The translations under genes were made by a program, and so were the position numbers. This document shows, piece after piece, positions 56,186 to 64,000 of a DNA stretch of 64,000 nucleotides. The stretch's first letter is position 1. Every line of letters begins with the position of its first letter. The DNA lies in the NCBI RefSeq assembly GCF_946190275.1, contig NZ_CAMHZQ010000003.1, forward strand, positions 62,001 to 126,000, read 5' to 3'. Origin of the DNA: Streptococcus mitis (GTDB lineage Bacteria > Bacillota > Bacilli > Lactobacillales > Streptococcaceae). The notes under the pieces were generated by a model, which saw only the letters and a program-made list of their open reading frames with translations, was not told the origin of the DNA and did not search any database.

Positions 56186-56240
56186 TGAACTGCACCCCAA
56201 AAGTTAGACAGAAAAAACCTAACTTTTGTGGCGCAGTTCA
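56186..56240. mobile_element. Abutted ends of an IS3-type insertion sequence
   Basis: TGAACTGCACCCCAAAAGTT and AACTTTTGTGGCGCAGTTCA are inverted repeats with only about 15 bases between. They look like the two ends of a streptococcal IS3-family element whose body has been lost, or a tiny MITE. The rest of 55536-56334 has no gene. Confidence 0.6.
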
Positions 56241-56334
56241 TTCGCGTCACATGAAGTTATTTAAGCATCTCCTTTTCTCTCATTACCATTTTCTGTTATA
56301 ATAAATTGTACTTCTAAAATAGAAAGGTCTTAAG

Positions 56335-57480
56335 ATGACAACTCTTATTAAACATAAACGTGTAGAATTTTCAGAACTTTTTTATGACTTAGTTTTTGTT
56401 TTTGCAATTTCAAAAGTAACTACTTTAATCGACCATCTTCATAACGGTATTTTGACTTGGAATTCTTTCCTTGATTTTTTCATTGCTACTTTGTTTCTCA
56501 TCGATTCCTGGATGATTCAAACCGATTATACCAATCGCTATGGAAAGAACTCTTTATTTAACATAGTAATCATGTTTATCAAAATGGGAATTTTACTCTT
56601 TATAGCCAATATGATTGGACCTGATTGGCAACAATATTTTCATTATCTCTGTTGGGCTATTGGTACATTAACCCTTACCTTATTTTTTCAATATTTGGTT
56701 GAATTTTTTAGAAAATCAACCGATGATGCTAATCGGGAAAGTATCAAAGGTTTTCTATGGATAACAGGTCTAGGAAGTTTAGGATTCTATCTAGCAGCTC
56801 TTCTTCCTATTTACCTTAGAGTCTATATCTTATTTGCTAGTATTCTGCTAACATTTATTATGCCAAGTATCTTGCTTAATAAAGATAAGCATTACCAGGT
56901 AAATCTCCCCCATTTAATCGAGCGTATCTCCCTTCTTGTCATTATTATGTTTGGAGAGATGATTACGGAGCTAGCTAACTTCTTTACAATCGAGAATTTC
57001 TCGATTTATTCGGTTCTTTATTTCATTATTATGATTTCTCTGTTCTTGTTTTATTTTGGTCAATTCGACCATGCTATTGATGAAAAATCTAATCAAAAGG
57101 GACTATTTCTAATTTACAGTCACTATCCTATTTTCATTGGACTTCTTATGATGACCGTTTCGATGAGTTTTCTTCAGAATCCTGAAGCTAATCGTCTCTT
57201 TGCAACCAGCTTCTCTTATATCGGATTTGGCCTCTTTCAAGCTGCTGTCCTAGTAAATGGGCCCTATAACAAACACTATCTTCGCTATTCGAAAAGTTAC
57301 TACTGTGTCCAAGCGACACTCTATCTGGCTGCCTTGATTCTCTCTTTAATCTTTGCTTCTAATCCTATAATAGTAGTGAGTATAACAACCATTTTAGCTC
57401 TAGCTATAGCCATTCATTTTATTTATTTTTATGTGACACAGAATAAAAAATATTCCAAATCTAACTGGGGGTTCTTTTAA
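56335..57480 (+). CDS. Low temperature requirement protein A (LtrA)
   Basis: 381 residues, about ten membrane helices. N-terminal 'KRVEFSELFYDLVFVFAISK' and 'LIERISLLVIIMFGEMITEL' are PF06772 signatures. Named from Listeria growth at low temperature; transport role unknown. SD AGAAAGG. Confidence 0.9.
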   Translation: MTTLIKHKRVEFSELFYDLVFVFAISKVTTLIDHLHNGILTWNSFLDFFIATLFLIDSWMIQTDYTNRYGKNSLFNIVIMFIKMGILLFIANMIGPDWQQYFHYLCWAIGTLTLTLFFQYLVEFFRKSTDDANRESIKGFLWITGLGSLGFYLAALLPIYLRVYILFASILLTFIMPSILLNKDKHYQVNLPHLIERISLLVIIMFGEMITELANFFTIENFSIYSVLYFIIMISLFLFYFGQFDHAIDEKSNQKGLFLIYSHYPIFIGLLMMTVSMSFLQNPEANRLFATSFSYIGFGLFQAAVLVNGPYNKHYLRYSKSYYCVQATLYLAALILSLIFASNPIIVVSITTILALAIAIHFIYFYVTQNKKYSKSNWGFF

Positions 57481-57493
57481 TGAGTTTATAACA

Positions 57494-57524
57494 TAAAAAA
57501 GCTTTGGGAACCAAGGCTTTTTTG
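57494..57524. terminator. Bidirectional terminator between ltrA and the GNAT gene
   Basis: AAAAAAGCTTTGG-GAA-CCAAGGCTTTTTT between convergent genes. Confidence 0.8.
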
Positions 57525-57528
57525 CTTT

Positions 57529-57984
57529 CTACCTAAACTTTTTCATAAGGTATTTTCGTACAGGTGCTTCAATGGTTTGAACAATTTCAAATCCTTCTTT
57601 TTTATAGAGGTTCTTGGCTGCTTGATTTGTCTCGAAGACATTTAGAGAAATACTATCTATGTCTCCATTTTCAAATGCCAAACTAACAAATTTCCTCACA
57701 GCCTGGCTACCTAAGCCTTGCCCCTGTTTCTGGGGATTGATAAAAAATCTCCCGATATGAAGATTACTGTCTTCTAGTCTGATTTTCTGGATAAGCCCCA
57801 CAAACTCTGGTCCATCAAAGATAGAAAAGATTCCTTCCAAATCTTGCAAGACTTGAATTTCCAAGGGAAAAGGAATCATTGTTCCCATCCATTGTTCTTG
57901 AAAGGATTTGCCAAGGGAGTTGGACCATTGGCATATGAATTGAGCGTTTTCTGTGCTCACCTTTTCTTCAAAACGAATTGTCAT
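57529..57984 (-). CDS. GNAT family N-acetyltransferase
   Basis: 151 residues. Acetyl-CoA loop 'QKQGQGLGSQAVRKFV' (Q/R-x-x-G-x-G) and 'NVFETNQAAKNLYKKEGFE' (motif B). Substrate unknown. ATG 57984; a T-rich gap separates it from the divergent prepilin peptidase. Confidence 0.88.
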   Translation of the reverse strand: MTIRFEEKVSTENAQFICQWSNSLGKSFQEQWMGTMIPFPLEIQVLQDLEGIFSIFDGPEFVGLIQKIRLEDSNLHIGRFFINPQKQGQGLGSQAVRKFVSLAFENGDIDSISLNVFETNQAAKNLYKKEGFEIVQTIEAPVRKYLMKKFR

Positions 57985-58038
57985 ATTTGCCTCACCATCT
58001 TATCTATGTTTCCCCATTATACTACTTTTCCTATTTTT

Positions 58039-58046
58039 TACGAATA
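58039..58046 (+). promoter_or_regulatory. cin-box (ComX-dependent promoter)
   Basis: TACGAATA, a perfect match to the competence sigma-factor -10 box, after a T-rich stretch. It ends 7 bases before the ATG of the prepilin peptidase, so the transcript would be leaderless or nearly so. Confidence 0.8.
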
Positions 58047-58053
58047 GATAAGT

Positions 58054-58713
58054 ATGATTGATTTTTATTTTTTTCTTGTCGGGAGCATTCTCGCTTCCTT
58101 TCTTGGTTTGGTCATTGACCGTTTTCCAGAGCAATCCATTATCAGTCCAGCCAGTCACTGCGATTCCTGTCAGACTCGCTTGCGTCCCTTAGATTTGATT
58201 CCGATTCTCTCGCAGGTCTTCAATCGCTTTCGCTGTCGCTACTGCAAGGCTCCTTATCCTGTCTGGTATGCCCTCTTTGAACTAGGCTTAGGACTCCTCT
58301 TTCTATCTTGGTCTTGGGGTTTTCTTTCCTTGGGGCAAGTCATCCTAATCACTGCTGGTTTGACCTTGGGCATCTACGACTTTCGCCATCAGGAATATCC
58401 CTTACTGGTCTGGATTGTCTTTCATCTACTCCTAATAGCCTGCTCTGACTGGAACCTGGTCATGGTCTTCTTCCTTGCCCTTGGAATTTTAGCTCATTTT
58501 ATTGATATTCGCATGGGCGCAGGGGATTTTCTCTTTCTGGCTTCTTGTGCGCTCGTCTTTAGTGTGACAGAATTACTGATCTTGATTCAGTTTGCTTCTG
58601 CGACGGGGATCCTAGCCTTTCTCCTACAAAAGAAAAAGGAAAGACTTCCTTTTGTGCCTTTCCTCTTACTTGCTGCTTGTTTGATTATTTTTGGTAAGCT
58701 ACTGCTTGTTTGA
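58054..58713 (+). CDS. cclA: Type IV prepilin peptidase / methylase of the competence pilus
   Basis: 219 residues. Processes ComGC-type prepilins needed for DNA uptake. Two CXXC pairs (CDSC, CRYC) in the N-terminal loop, catalytic aspartates in '[11 protein letters not shown]' and in the GxGD-like '[12 protein letters not shown]'; about seven membrane helices. A cin-box stands directly upstream. It converges with trpA and the two ends overlap by 29 bp. Confidence 0.93.
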   Translation: MIDFYFFLVGSILASFLGLVIDRFPEQSIISPASHCDSCQTRLRPLDLIPILSQVFNRFRCRYCKAPYPVWYALFELGLGLLFLSWSWGFLSLGQVILITAGLTLGIYDFRHQEYPLLVWIVFHLLLIACSDWNLVMVFFLALGILAHFIDIRMGAGDFLFLASCALVFSVTELLILIQFASATGILAFLLQKKKERLPFVPFLLLAACLIIFGKLLLV

Positions 58714-59461
58714 TAAAGTCCTCAATCGGCTCTCCCTCGTGGAGAGCTTTTACAATTTTCGAACCAACGATAACACCATCTGATACCGCATTGAAGCGTT
58801 CAACATCGGCTTGACTAGATACACCAAAACCTGTCAAGACTGGGATATCGGCCACTTGATGAAGTTGTGCCAAGTGCTTGTCCAAATCTGCACGGTAATT
58901 ACCAGATTTCCCTGTCACCCCATTGATAGCAACGGCATAGACAAAACCTTCTGCCCCTTCAATCAACTCTTTTTGACGCTCAAGCCCTGTTGTCAAACTA
59001 ACTAGGGGAATCAAAGCAATGTCTGTATCTGCCAAAAAGGGCTCTACAAAGTTGGCATGCTCATGAGGAAGGTCTGGAATAATCAAGCCCTTAACCGCTG
59101 TATCTGCCAAATCTTTGACAAAGTTCTCAACACCGTACTGAAAGAGGGGGTTGAAGTAGGTCATGATGACCAGCGGAACCTCTGTTTGAATGATTTTCAA
59201 GGTTTCAACCAAAGCTTGTGTCGAAGTCCCTTGGGCTAAACTACGCAAGCCAGCTTCTTCGATAACAGGTCCATCTGCAACAGGGTCTGAAAAGGGAATG
59301 CCCACTTCAATGGCAGAGACACCCAAATCTTCTAAAAAGTGGATTGTTTCAGCAAGACCATCCAAACCTTTTTCGTGGTCTCCAGCCATGATATAGGGAA
59401 CAAAAATTCCTTTTCCAGTTACTTTTATAGCATTTAATTTTTCTGTTAGTGTCTTAGGCAT
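58685..59461 (-). CDS. trpA: Tryptophan synthase alpha chain
   Basis: 258 residues from ATG 59461, which overlaps the trpB stop by 8 bases. Cleaves indole-3-glycerol phosphate. Catalytic Glu and Asp in '[18 protein letters not shown]'. Last gene of the trp operon. Confidence 0.96.
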   Translation of the reverse strand: MPKTLTEKLNAIKVTGKGIFVPYIMAGDHEKGLDGLAETIHFLEDLGVSAIEVGIPFSDPVADGPVIEEAGLRSLAQGTSTQALVETLKIIQTEVPLVIMTYFNPLFQYGVENFVKDLADTAVKGLIIPDLPHEHANFVEPFLADTDIALIPLVSLTTGLERQKELIEGAEGFVYAVAINGVTGKSGNYRADLDKHLAQLHQVADIPVLTGFGVSSQADVERFNAVSDGVIVGSKIVKALHEGEPIEDFIKQAVAYQK

Positions 59462-60677
59462 GAGCTTCTCCCTTCTTTGCTGCATCTGCTTCCAAGCGGT
59501 CCTTGACTTGAACCACATCCTTGTCCCCACGACCTGATAGGCAGACAATCATGGCTTTGTCTGGTCCAAGTTCTTTGGCCAATTTCACCGCAAAAGCGAT
59601 AGCATGGCTAGATTCCAAGGCTGGGATAATCCCTTCCACACGAGACAAGAGTTGGAATCCTTCCAAGGCTTCCTCGTCTGTCACAGGGACATAGCTGGCA
59701 CGTTTGATATCGTGGTAGTGAGAATGCTCTGGACCGATACCAGGATAGTCCAAACCTGCTGAGATAGAGAAGGCTTCAAGAATTTGACCATGGGCATCTT
59801 GGAGCACATCCATGAGGGAACCGTGAAGAACACCAGGACGACCCTTGGTCAAGGTAGCTGCGTGGTGCTCCGTATCCACACCAAGTCCCGCTGCTTCAGC
59901 CCCATACATAGCTACTGACTCATCTTCTACAAATGGATGGAAGAGCCCGATAGCATTCGACCCACCACCAACACAGGCTACTAGGGCATCTGGCAAATCT
60001 TGACCTGTCAAGTCACGGTACTGTTGTTTAGCTTCTCGACCAATGACACTTTGGAAGTCACGAACGATTTCTGGGAATGGATGAGGCCCCAAGGCAGAAC
60101 CAAGGATATAGTGGGTATCATCGATATTAGCCACCCATGAACGAAGGGCTGCATTGACTGCATCCTTGAGCACGCGCGAACCGTCTGTCACTGCCTCAAC
60201 TTTGGCTCCCAAAAGCTCCATACGGAAGACATTAAGGGCTTGGCGTTTAACATCTTCCTCACCCATGTAGATGGTACATTCCATGTTAAAGAGGGCTGCA
60301 GCAGTTGCAGTTGCCACACCGTGCTGACCAGCACCTGTTTCAGCGATAATTTTCTTTTTACCCATGCGTTTGGCAAGCAAAACTTGTCCCAAGGCATTGT
60401 TAATCTTGTGGGCCCCTGTATGGTTAAGGTCTTCACGTTTAAGATAAATCTTGGCTCCGCCAATATGCTGGGTCAAATTTTTTGCGTAGTAAAGGGGAGT
60501 TTCACGCCCTACATACTGGCGCAAGAGTTGGTTTAATTCCTCTTGGAAACTTGGGTCTGCCTGACTTTCACGATAGGCCTTCTCCAACTCCAAAACTGCT
60601 GTCATTAATGTTTCTGGGACGAAACGTCCGCCGAATTTTCCGTAAAATCCATCTTTATTTGGTTCTTGATATGCCAT
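59454..60677 (-). CDS. trpB: Tryptophan synthase beta chain
   Basis: 407 residues. PLP enzyme joining indole and serine. Schiff-base lysine in '[19 protein letters not shown]', phosphate loop '[13 protein letters not shown]'. Start overlaps trpF by 23 bases. Confidence 0.97.
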   Translation of the reverse strand: MAYQEPNKDGFYGKFGGRFVPETLMTAVLELEKAYRESQADPSFQEELNQLLRQYVGRETPLYYAKNLTQHIGGAKIYLKREDLNHTGAHKINNALGQVLLAKRMGKKKIIAETGAGQHGVATATAAALFNMECTIYMGEEDVKRQALNVFRMELLGAKVEAVTDGSRVLKDAVNAALRSWVANIDDTHYILGSALGPHPFPEIVRDFQSVIGREAKQQYRDLTGQDLPDALVACVGGGSNAIGLFHPFVEDESVAMYGAEAAGLGVDTEHHAATLTKGRPGVLHGSLMDVLQDAHGQILEAFSISAGLDYPGIGPEHSHYHDIKRASYVPVTDEEALEGFQLLSRVEGIIPALESSHAIAFAVKLAKELGPDKAMIVCLSGRGDKDVVQVKDRLEADAAKKGEAHA

Positions 60678-61254
60678 GCTTTACCCTCTCTATAAATCTT
60701 CTAATCTTTTCATGATCTTTTTGTCCATCTGTCTCCACTCCGCTCGATACATCTACTGCATAGGGAGTAAAGTGTTGAATTGCTTTTACTACATTGTCTT
60801 CATTAAGCCCACCTGCGATGAAAAATGGCTGAGCTAGTTCTGTCGTATCCAGTTGGCCCCAGTCAAATGTCTGACCACTCCCTGCCACAGGGGCATCAAA
60901 GAGTAGATAGTCTGCCTGAGAACTGGGCACATGCCCCTCTCCATCCACCTGCACCGCCTGAATGCTAGCACAAGGCAAATCCTCAAACAAATCATCTGCC
61001 ACCTGACCGTGAACTTGAACTAAGTCCAAGCCAACTTTGTCAATGGCTTCTAGCAATTCTACCCGACTTGGTGAAACAAATACGCCAACCTTTTTTACGT
61101 CTGAAGGAATAAGCTTTGCCAGCTCAGTAGCCTGACCCAAGGTCACCTGTCTTTTACTAGGTGCAAAGACAAAACCGATATAGTCCGCTCCTGCTGAAAC
61201 GGCTGTTTCCACCGCTTCCTCGGTCGATAATCCGCAAATTTTAACCTTTGTCAA
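60655..61254 (-). CDS. trpF: Phosphoribosylanthranilate isomerase
   Basis: 199 residues from TTG 61254 ('[12 protein letters not shown]'), with GGAG seven bases upstream; chosen over a longer in-frame opening inside trpC because it gives the family N-terminus. TIM barrel; catalytic Cys in KICG and Asp in '[11 protein letters not shown]'. Overlaps trpC by 14 bases. Confidence 0.94.
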   Translation of the reverse strand: MTKVKICGLSTEEAVETAVSAGADYIGFVFAPSKRQVTLGQATELAKLIPSDVKKVGVFVSPSRVELLEAIDKVGLDLVQVHGQVADDLFEDLPCASIQAVQVDGEGHVPSSQADYLLFDAPVAGSGQTFDWGQLDTTELAQPFFIAGGLNEDNVVKAIQHFTPYAVDVSSGVETDGQKDHEKIRRFIERVKHGISRTK

Positions 61255-62008
61255 TTTGCAACTCCTTGATTCTCTGAGCAACATTTTCCGCCTGCATGAG
61301 AGCTGTCCCCACTAAAATGCCGTTAAAGTATGGTGCTAGTCGTTCCGCATCCTGTCCTGTGAAAATAGCCGATTCAGAAATATACAAACAATTGTCTTTG
61401 AAGTGTTTAGCCAAGTCTACACTGGTCTCCAAGTCGACTTCAAAGGTGGTCAAGTTGCGGTTATTAACTCCGATAATCTGAGCACCAAGTCTGTGAGCCA
61501 CCTCTAATTCAGCTAGATTGTGGGTTTCCACCAAGACTTCCAGACCAAGCTCTGTCGCGTAGTCGTAAAGTTCCTTGAGGCGTTCTTCGGACAAGGCTGC
61601 CACAATGAGCAAGATGACTGTCGCACCTGCATTGCGAGCTAGGATGATTTGCTTTTCATCAATGATAAAGTCCTTATTGAGCGTCGGAATGTTTACCTGA
61701 CTGGAAATCTCCCGCAGATAATCCAAATGGCCTTTAAAGAAAACCTCATCTGTCAGAACAGAAATCATCACTGCTCCATTTTCTTCATAAGTCTGGGCCT
61801 GTTGCACAATATCCACATCGAGGTTGATATCTCCCAGACTAGGGCTAGCCTTCTTGACTTCAGCGATTACCTGCAAGCGATCCTGATGATTCTTCAAAAA
61901 TTCTGCCAAGCGATAGGTCTGGCGCAGGGGATGGATTTGCTCCAGCTTCATCTGCTCCACCTCACGCGCCTTCTGCTCCAAAATTCGTGCTAAAAATTCC
62001 TGACTCAT
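61241..62008 (-). CDS. trpC: Indole-3-glycerol phosphate synthase
   Basis: 255 residues. '[15 protein letters not shown]' (catalytic Lys; S-P-S of the family), '[15 protein letters not shown]', '[16 protein letters not shown]'. ATGA overlap with trpD. Confidence 0.96.
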   Translation of the reverse strand: MSQEFLARILEQKAREVEQMKLEQIHPLRQTYRLAEFLKNHQDRLQVIAEVKKASPSLGDINLDVDIVQQAQTYEENGAVMISVLTDEVFFKGHLDYLREISSQVNIPTLNKDFIIDEKQIILARNAGATVILLIVAALSEERLKELYDYATELGLEVLVETHNLAELEVAHRLGAQIIGVNNRNLTTFEVDLETSVDLAKHFKDNCLYISESAIFTGQDAERLAPYFNGILVGTALMQAENVAQRIKELQIDKG

Positions 62009-63009
62009 TTTTGGTACTCCTGTAACAGTCTGAGTTTTTCAAGGGCCTTGCCACTAGCAATCACTTGACGGGCCAAGGCAACTCCTTCCTTGATACTATC
62101 TACCTTACCATTAGCATAGAAACCAAGACCTGCATTCAGAACTGTAGTTTCCAAGAATGGACTTGGTTCGTTCTTGAGAACACTGAGCAAAATTTCTGCA
62201 TTTTCCTGAGCATTCCCTCCACGAATATCTTCGATAGCGTAGCGTTCCATCCCCAAATCCTCTGGAGTAAAGCTTGACAGGGTGATTTCGTCATTTTCAA
62301 GAAGTGCGATGTTAGTTGTTCCGTTCAAGCCAGCTTCATCCAGTCCTTCTGGTCCAGCTACTACAATAGCACGTTTGCGACCCATATTTTTCAAAACCTG
62401 AGCTGTACTTTCTAGAAGTTCTGGACGACTAATTCCAAGAAGCTGTGTTTCCAAAGCCATTGGGTGAATCAGGGGACCAGTCAAGTTCATAATCGTTGGA
62501 ATTCCCAATTCCAAACGAGCTGGCATGATGTATTTCATAGCTGGGTGCATATTTTTGGCAAAGAGAAAGACGATTCCAGTTTTATCAAAGATCTTACCTA
62601 GTTCAGCTGGTTTGAGGTCTAGGTTGATGCCCAAGGCTTCGAGAACATCTGCAGAACCAGATTTTGAAGAAATCGAGCGGTTTCCGTGTTTGGCCATATG
62701 AACACCACCACCAGCCAAGACAAAGGCTGCAGTTGTCGAGATGTTAAAGCTGAAAGACTTGTCCCCACCTGTACCACAGTTGTCCATGGCATCATGAATT
62801 TCAGTTGGAATGTGTTGGGCATGGCCTCTCATAACTTGGGCAATGGCTGTGCGTTCTTCAGGTGTTTCTCCCTTCATCTTAAGGGCCAAGAGAAGAGAAG
62901 CAATCTGTGCTTCAGTTACACGCCCAGTTACGATACGCTCAATGACATCTGTCATTTCCACACCTGATAAATTTTCAAATTTTGCTAATTTTTCAATAAT
63001 CTCTTTCAT
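62005..63009 (-). CDS. trpD: Anthranilate phosphoribosyltransferase
   Basis: 334 residues. '[20 protein letters not shown]' is the PRPP-binding signature, '[19 protein letters not shown]' follows. 10 bases after trpG. Confidence 0.96.
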   Translation of the reverse strand: MKEIIEKLAKFENLSGVEMTDVIERIVTGRVTEAQIASLLLALKMKGETPEERTAIAQVMRGHAQHIPTEIHDAMDNCGTGGDKSFSFNISTTAAFVLAGGGVHMAKHGNRSISSKSGSADVLEALGINLDLKPAELGKIFDKTGIVFLFAKNMHPAMKYIMPARLELGIPTIMNLTGPLIHPMALETQLLGISRPELLESTAQVLKNMGRKRAIVVAGPEGLDEAGLNGTTNIALLENDEITLSSFTPEDLGMERYAIEDIRGGNAQENAEILLSVLKNEPSPFLETTVLNAGLGFYANGKVDSIKEGVALARQVIASGKALEKLRLLQEYQK

Positions 63010-63019
63010 CCTAGTTTCC

Positions 63020-63586
63020 TCACTTTACAACCTTCTCAATAAAATTCCGAATAGAAGACAAGCCATCTGGCGTTCCGATACTCTCTGGATGGTATTGGAA
63101 GCCATAAATCGGTAGGTTTTTGTGTTGAATTCCCATAATAGCTTGGTCATCAGTCGAACGAGCTGTCACTTCAAAATCTTCGGGCATTTCTTCAATCAAA
63201 ATACTGTGATAACGCATGACTGCACGGCCATCCTCGATACCTTGATACAAAACAGATGGCGCTTCAAAGCTGATATTGCTCTGTTTCCCATGCATGACTT
63301 TTGGAGCCAAACCTAACTTACCACCAAAGACTTCTGCAATGGCTTGATGGCCCAAACAAATTCCAAGAATCGGCTTTTTGCCGGCAAAGTCACGAATCAT
63401 GTCTTCCATCTTACCAGCATCAACTGGCCAACCTGGGCCGGGCGAAAAGACCAGACCATCTGCTTTTTCAGCTTCTTCATACAGCTTGGGATCATCATTT
63501 CTCAAGACCTGAACTTCTGCAAAATTCCCAATGTACTGGGCCAAGTTATAGGTAAAAGAATCATAGTTGTCAATCAATAAAATCAT
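63020..63586 (-). CDS. trpG: Anthranilate synthase component II (glutamine amidotransferase)
   Basis: 188 residues. Class I amidotransferase: Cys in '[17 protein letters not shown]', His and Glu in '[14 protein letters not shown]'; N-terminal '[19 protein letters not shown]'. ATGA overlap with trpE. Confidence 0.96.
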   Translation of the reverse strand: MILLIDNYDSFTYNLAQYIGNFAEVQVLRNDDPKLYEEAEKADGLVFSPGPGWPVDAGKMEDMIRDFAGKKPILGICLGHQAIAEVFGGKLGLAPKVMHGKQSNISFEAPSVLYQGIEDGRAVMRYHSILIEEMPEDFEVTARSTDDQAIMGIQHKNLPIYGFQYHPESIGTPDGLSSIRNFIEKVVK

Positions 63587-64000
63587 GGTCTTAGTTCTCC
63601 AATTCTAGTCATAGATTTAGCCTTGTTAATGGTTTCTTGGTATTCGTTTTGGGCGATAGAGTCGTAGACAATCCCTGCCCCGGCCTGCACATAGGCTGTT
63701 TGATTTTTGAGAATCATGGTTCGGATGGCAATGGCGAAGTCCATATCACCCGTCGCAGACAAGTAGCCGATTGCTCCTGCGTATACGCCACGTTTTTCTG
63801 TTTCCAGTTCATAGATGCGTCTCATCGCTCGAATCTTTGGTGCTCCAGAAACAGTTCCAGCTGGAAGTGTTGCTTTCAAGGCATCCATGGCAGTGAGTTC
63901 TGGAAGCAAACGCCCCTTGACCACACTGGTCAAATGCATGACATAGCGGAAAAGCTCCACTTCCATATACTTAGTGACTTGGACACTGGCCGTTTCAGAG
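63583..64000 (-). CDS. trpE: Anthranilate synthase component I, C-terminal 138 residues; runs off right edge
   Basis: The frame is open to the window edge (first complete codon at 63999). Chorismate-binding core: 'FRYVMHLTSVVKGRLLPELT', 'LPAGTVSGAPKIRAM', 'GVYAGAIGYLSATGDMDFAI', 'AGAGIVYDS'. First gene of the trpEGDCFBA operon; the leader, and any attenuator or T-box, is outside the window. Confidence 0.95.
   Translation of the reverse strand, partial: SETASVQVTKYMEVELFRYVMHLTSVVKGRLLPELTAMDALKATLPAGTVSGAPKIRAMRRIYELETEKRGVYAGAIGYLSATGDMDFAIAIRTMILKNQTAYVQAGAGIVYDSIAQNEYQETINKAKSMTRIGELRP

Overview
The window is a stretch of chromosome from a mitis-group Streptococcus (S. mitis, S. pseudopneumoniae or a close relative of S. 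pneumoniae). This rests on six BOX-type elements, a choline-binding protein, LPXTG surface proteins with streptococcal signal peptides, a ComX cin-box, and a gene order that from memory matches the pneumococcal chromosome: nanA / esterase / recG-alr-acpS-aroG-aroF-secA / der / dnaI-dnaB-nrdR / lrgAB / trxA / queCDEF / pepF-rsmE-prmA / rarA / trp. The nanA N-terminus and several insertions differ from typical pneumococcus, so species is left open.

Layout. 1-5.3 kb: surface proteins (5' part of sialidase nanA, then a 1062-residue LPXTG protein with two chymotrypsin-like protease domains). 5.8-9.5 kb: esterase, a GNAT pseudogene, an Rpn nuclease with a duplicated tail, BOX and unnamed short repeats, and a candidate 20-codon gene. 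9.5-17.7 kb: the secA-aroF-aroG-acpS-alr-recG run on the minus strand. 17.8-23.7 kb: three small membrane proteins, der, a nitroreductase cut by a stop codon, dnaI, dnaB, nrdR. 23.8-30.2 kb: GntR-controlled ABC operon, an Rgg-type regulator facing a wrecked caspase/legumain-like gene and a choline-binding protein, and an ABC exporter. 30.4-35.3 kb: lrgAB, a MarR gene with a matching operator in front of DUF4649-trxA, and queCDEF behind an attenuator-like leader. 35.5-42.7 kb: aquaporin, short-chain dehydrogenase, HxlR regulator with a SnoaL-like gene, pepF, rsmE, prmA.

42.7-49.7 kb is the accessory heart of the window. Between prmA and a DUF3013 gene lie an AbiH-family protein, a subtilase plus AAA ATPase pair resembling the IetAS anti-phage/toxin-antitoxin module, a broken NUDIX gene, and a 771-residue P-loop NTPase with no family I can name. 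The ATPase-subtilase promoter carries two identical palindromic boxes exactly 20 bp apart, which suggests autoregulation.

50.3-57.5 kb: rarA, a 6S RNA, two tRNA-Lys(CTT) genes, decayed integrase ends and att-like repeats, three membrane-protein genes, an insertion-sequence relic and LtrA. 58-64 kb: the competence prepilin peptidase with a cin-box, converging on the overlapping trpEGDCFBA operon, whose trpE runs off the right edge.
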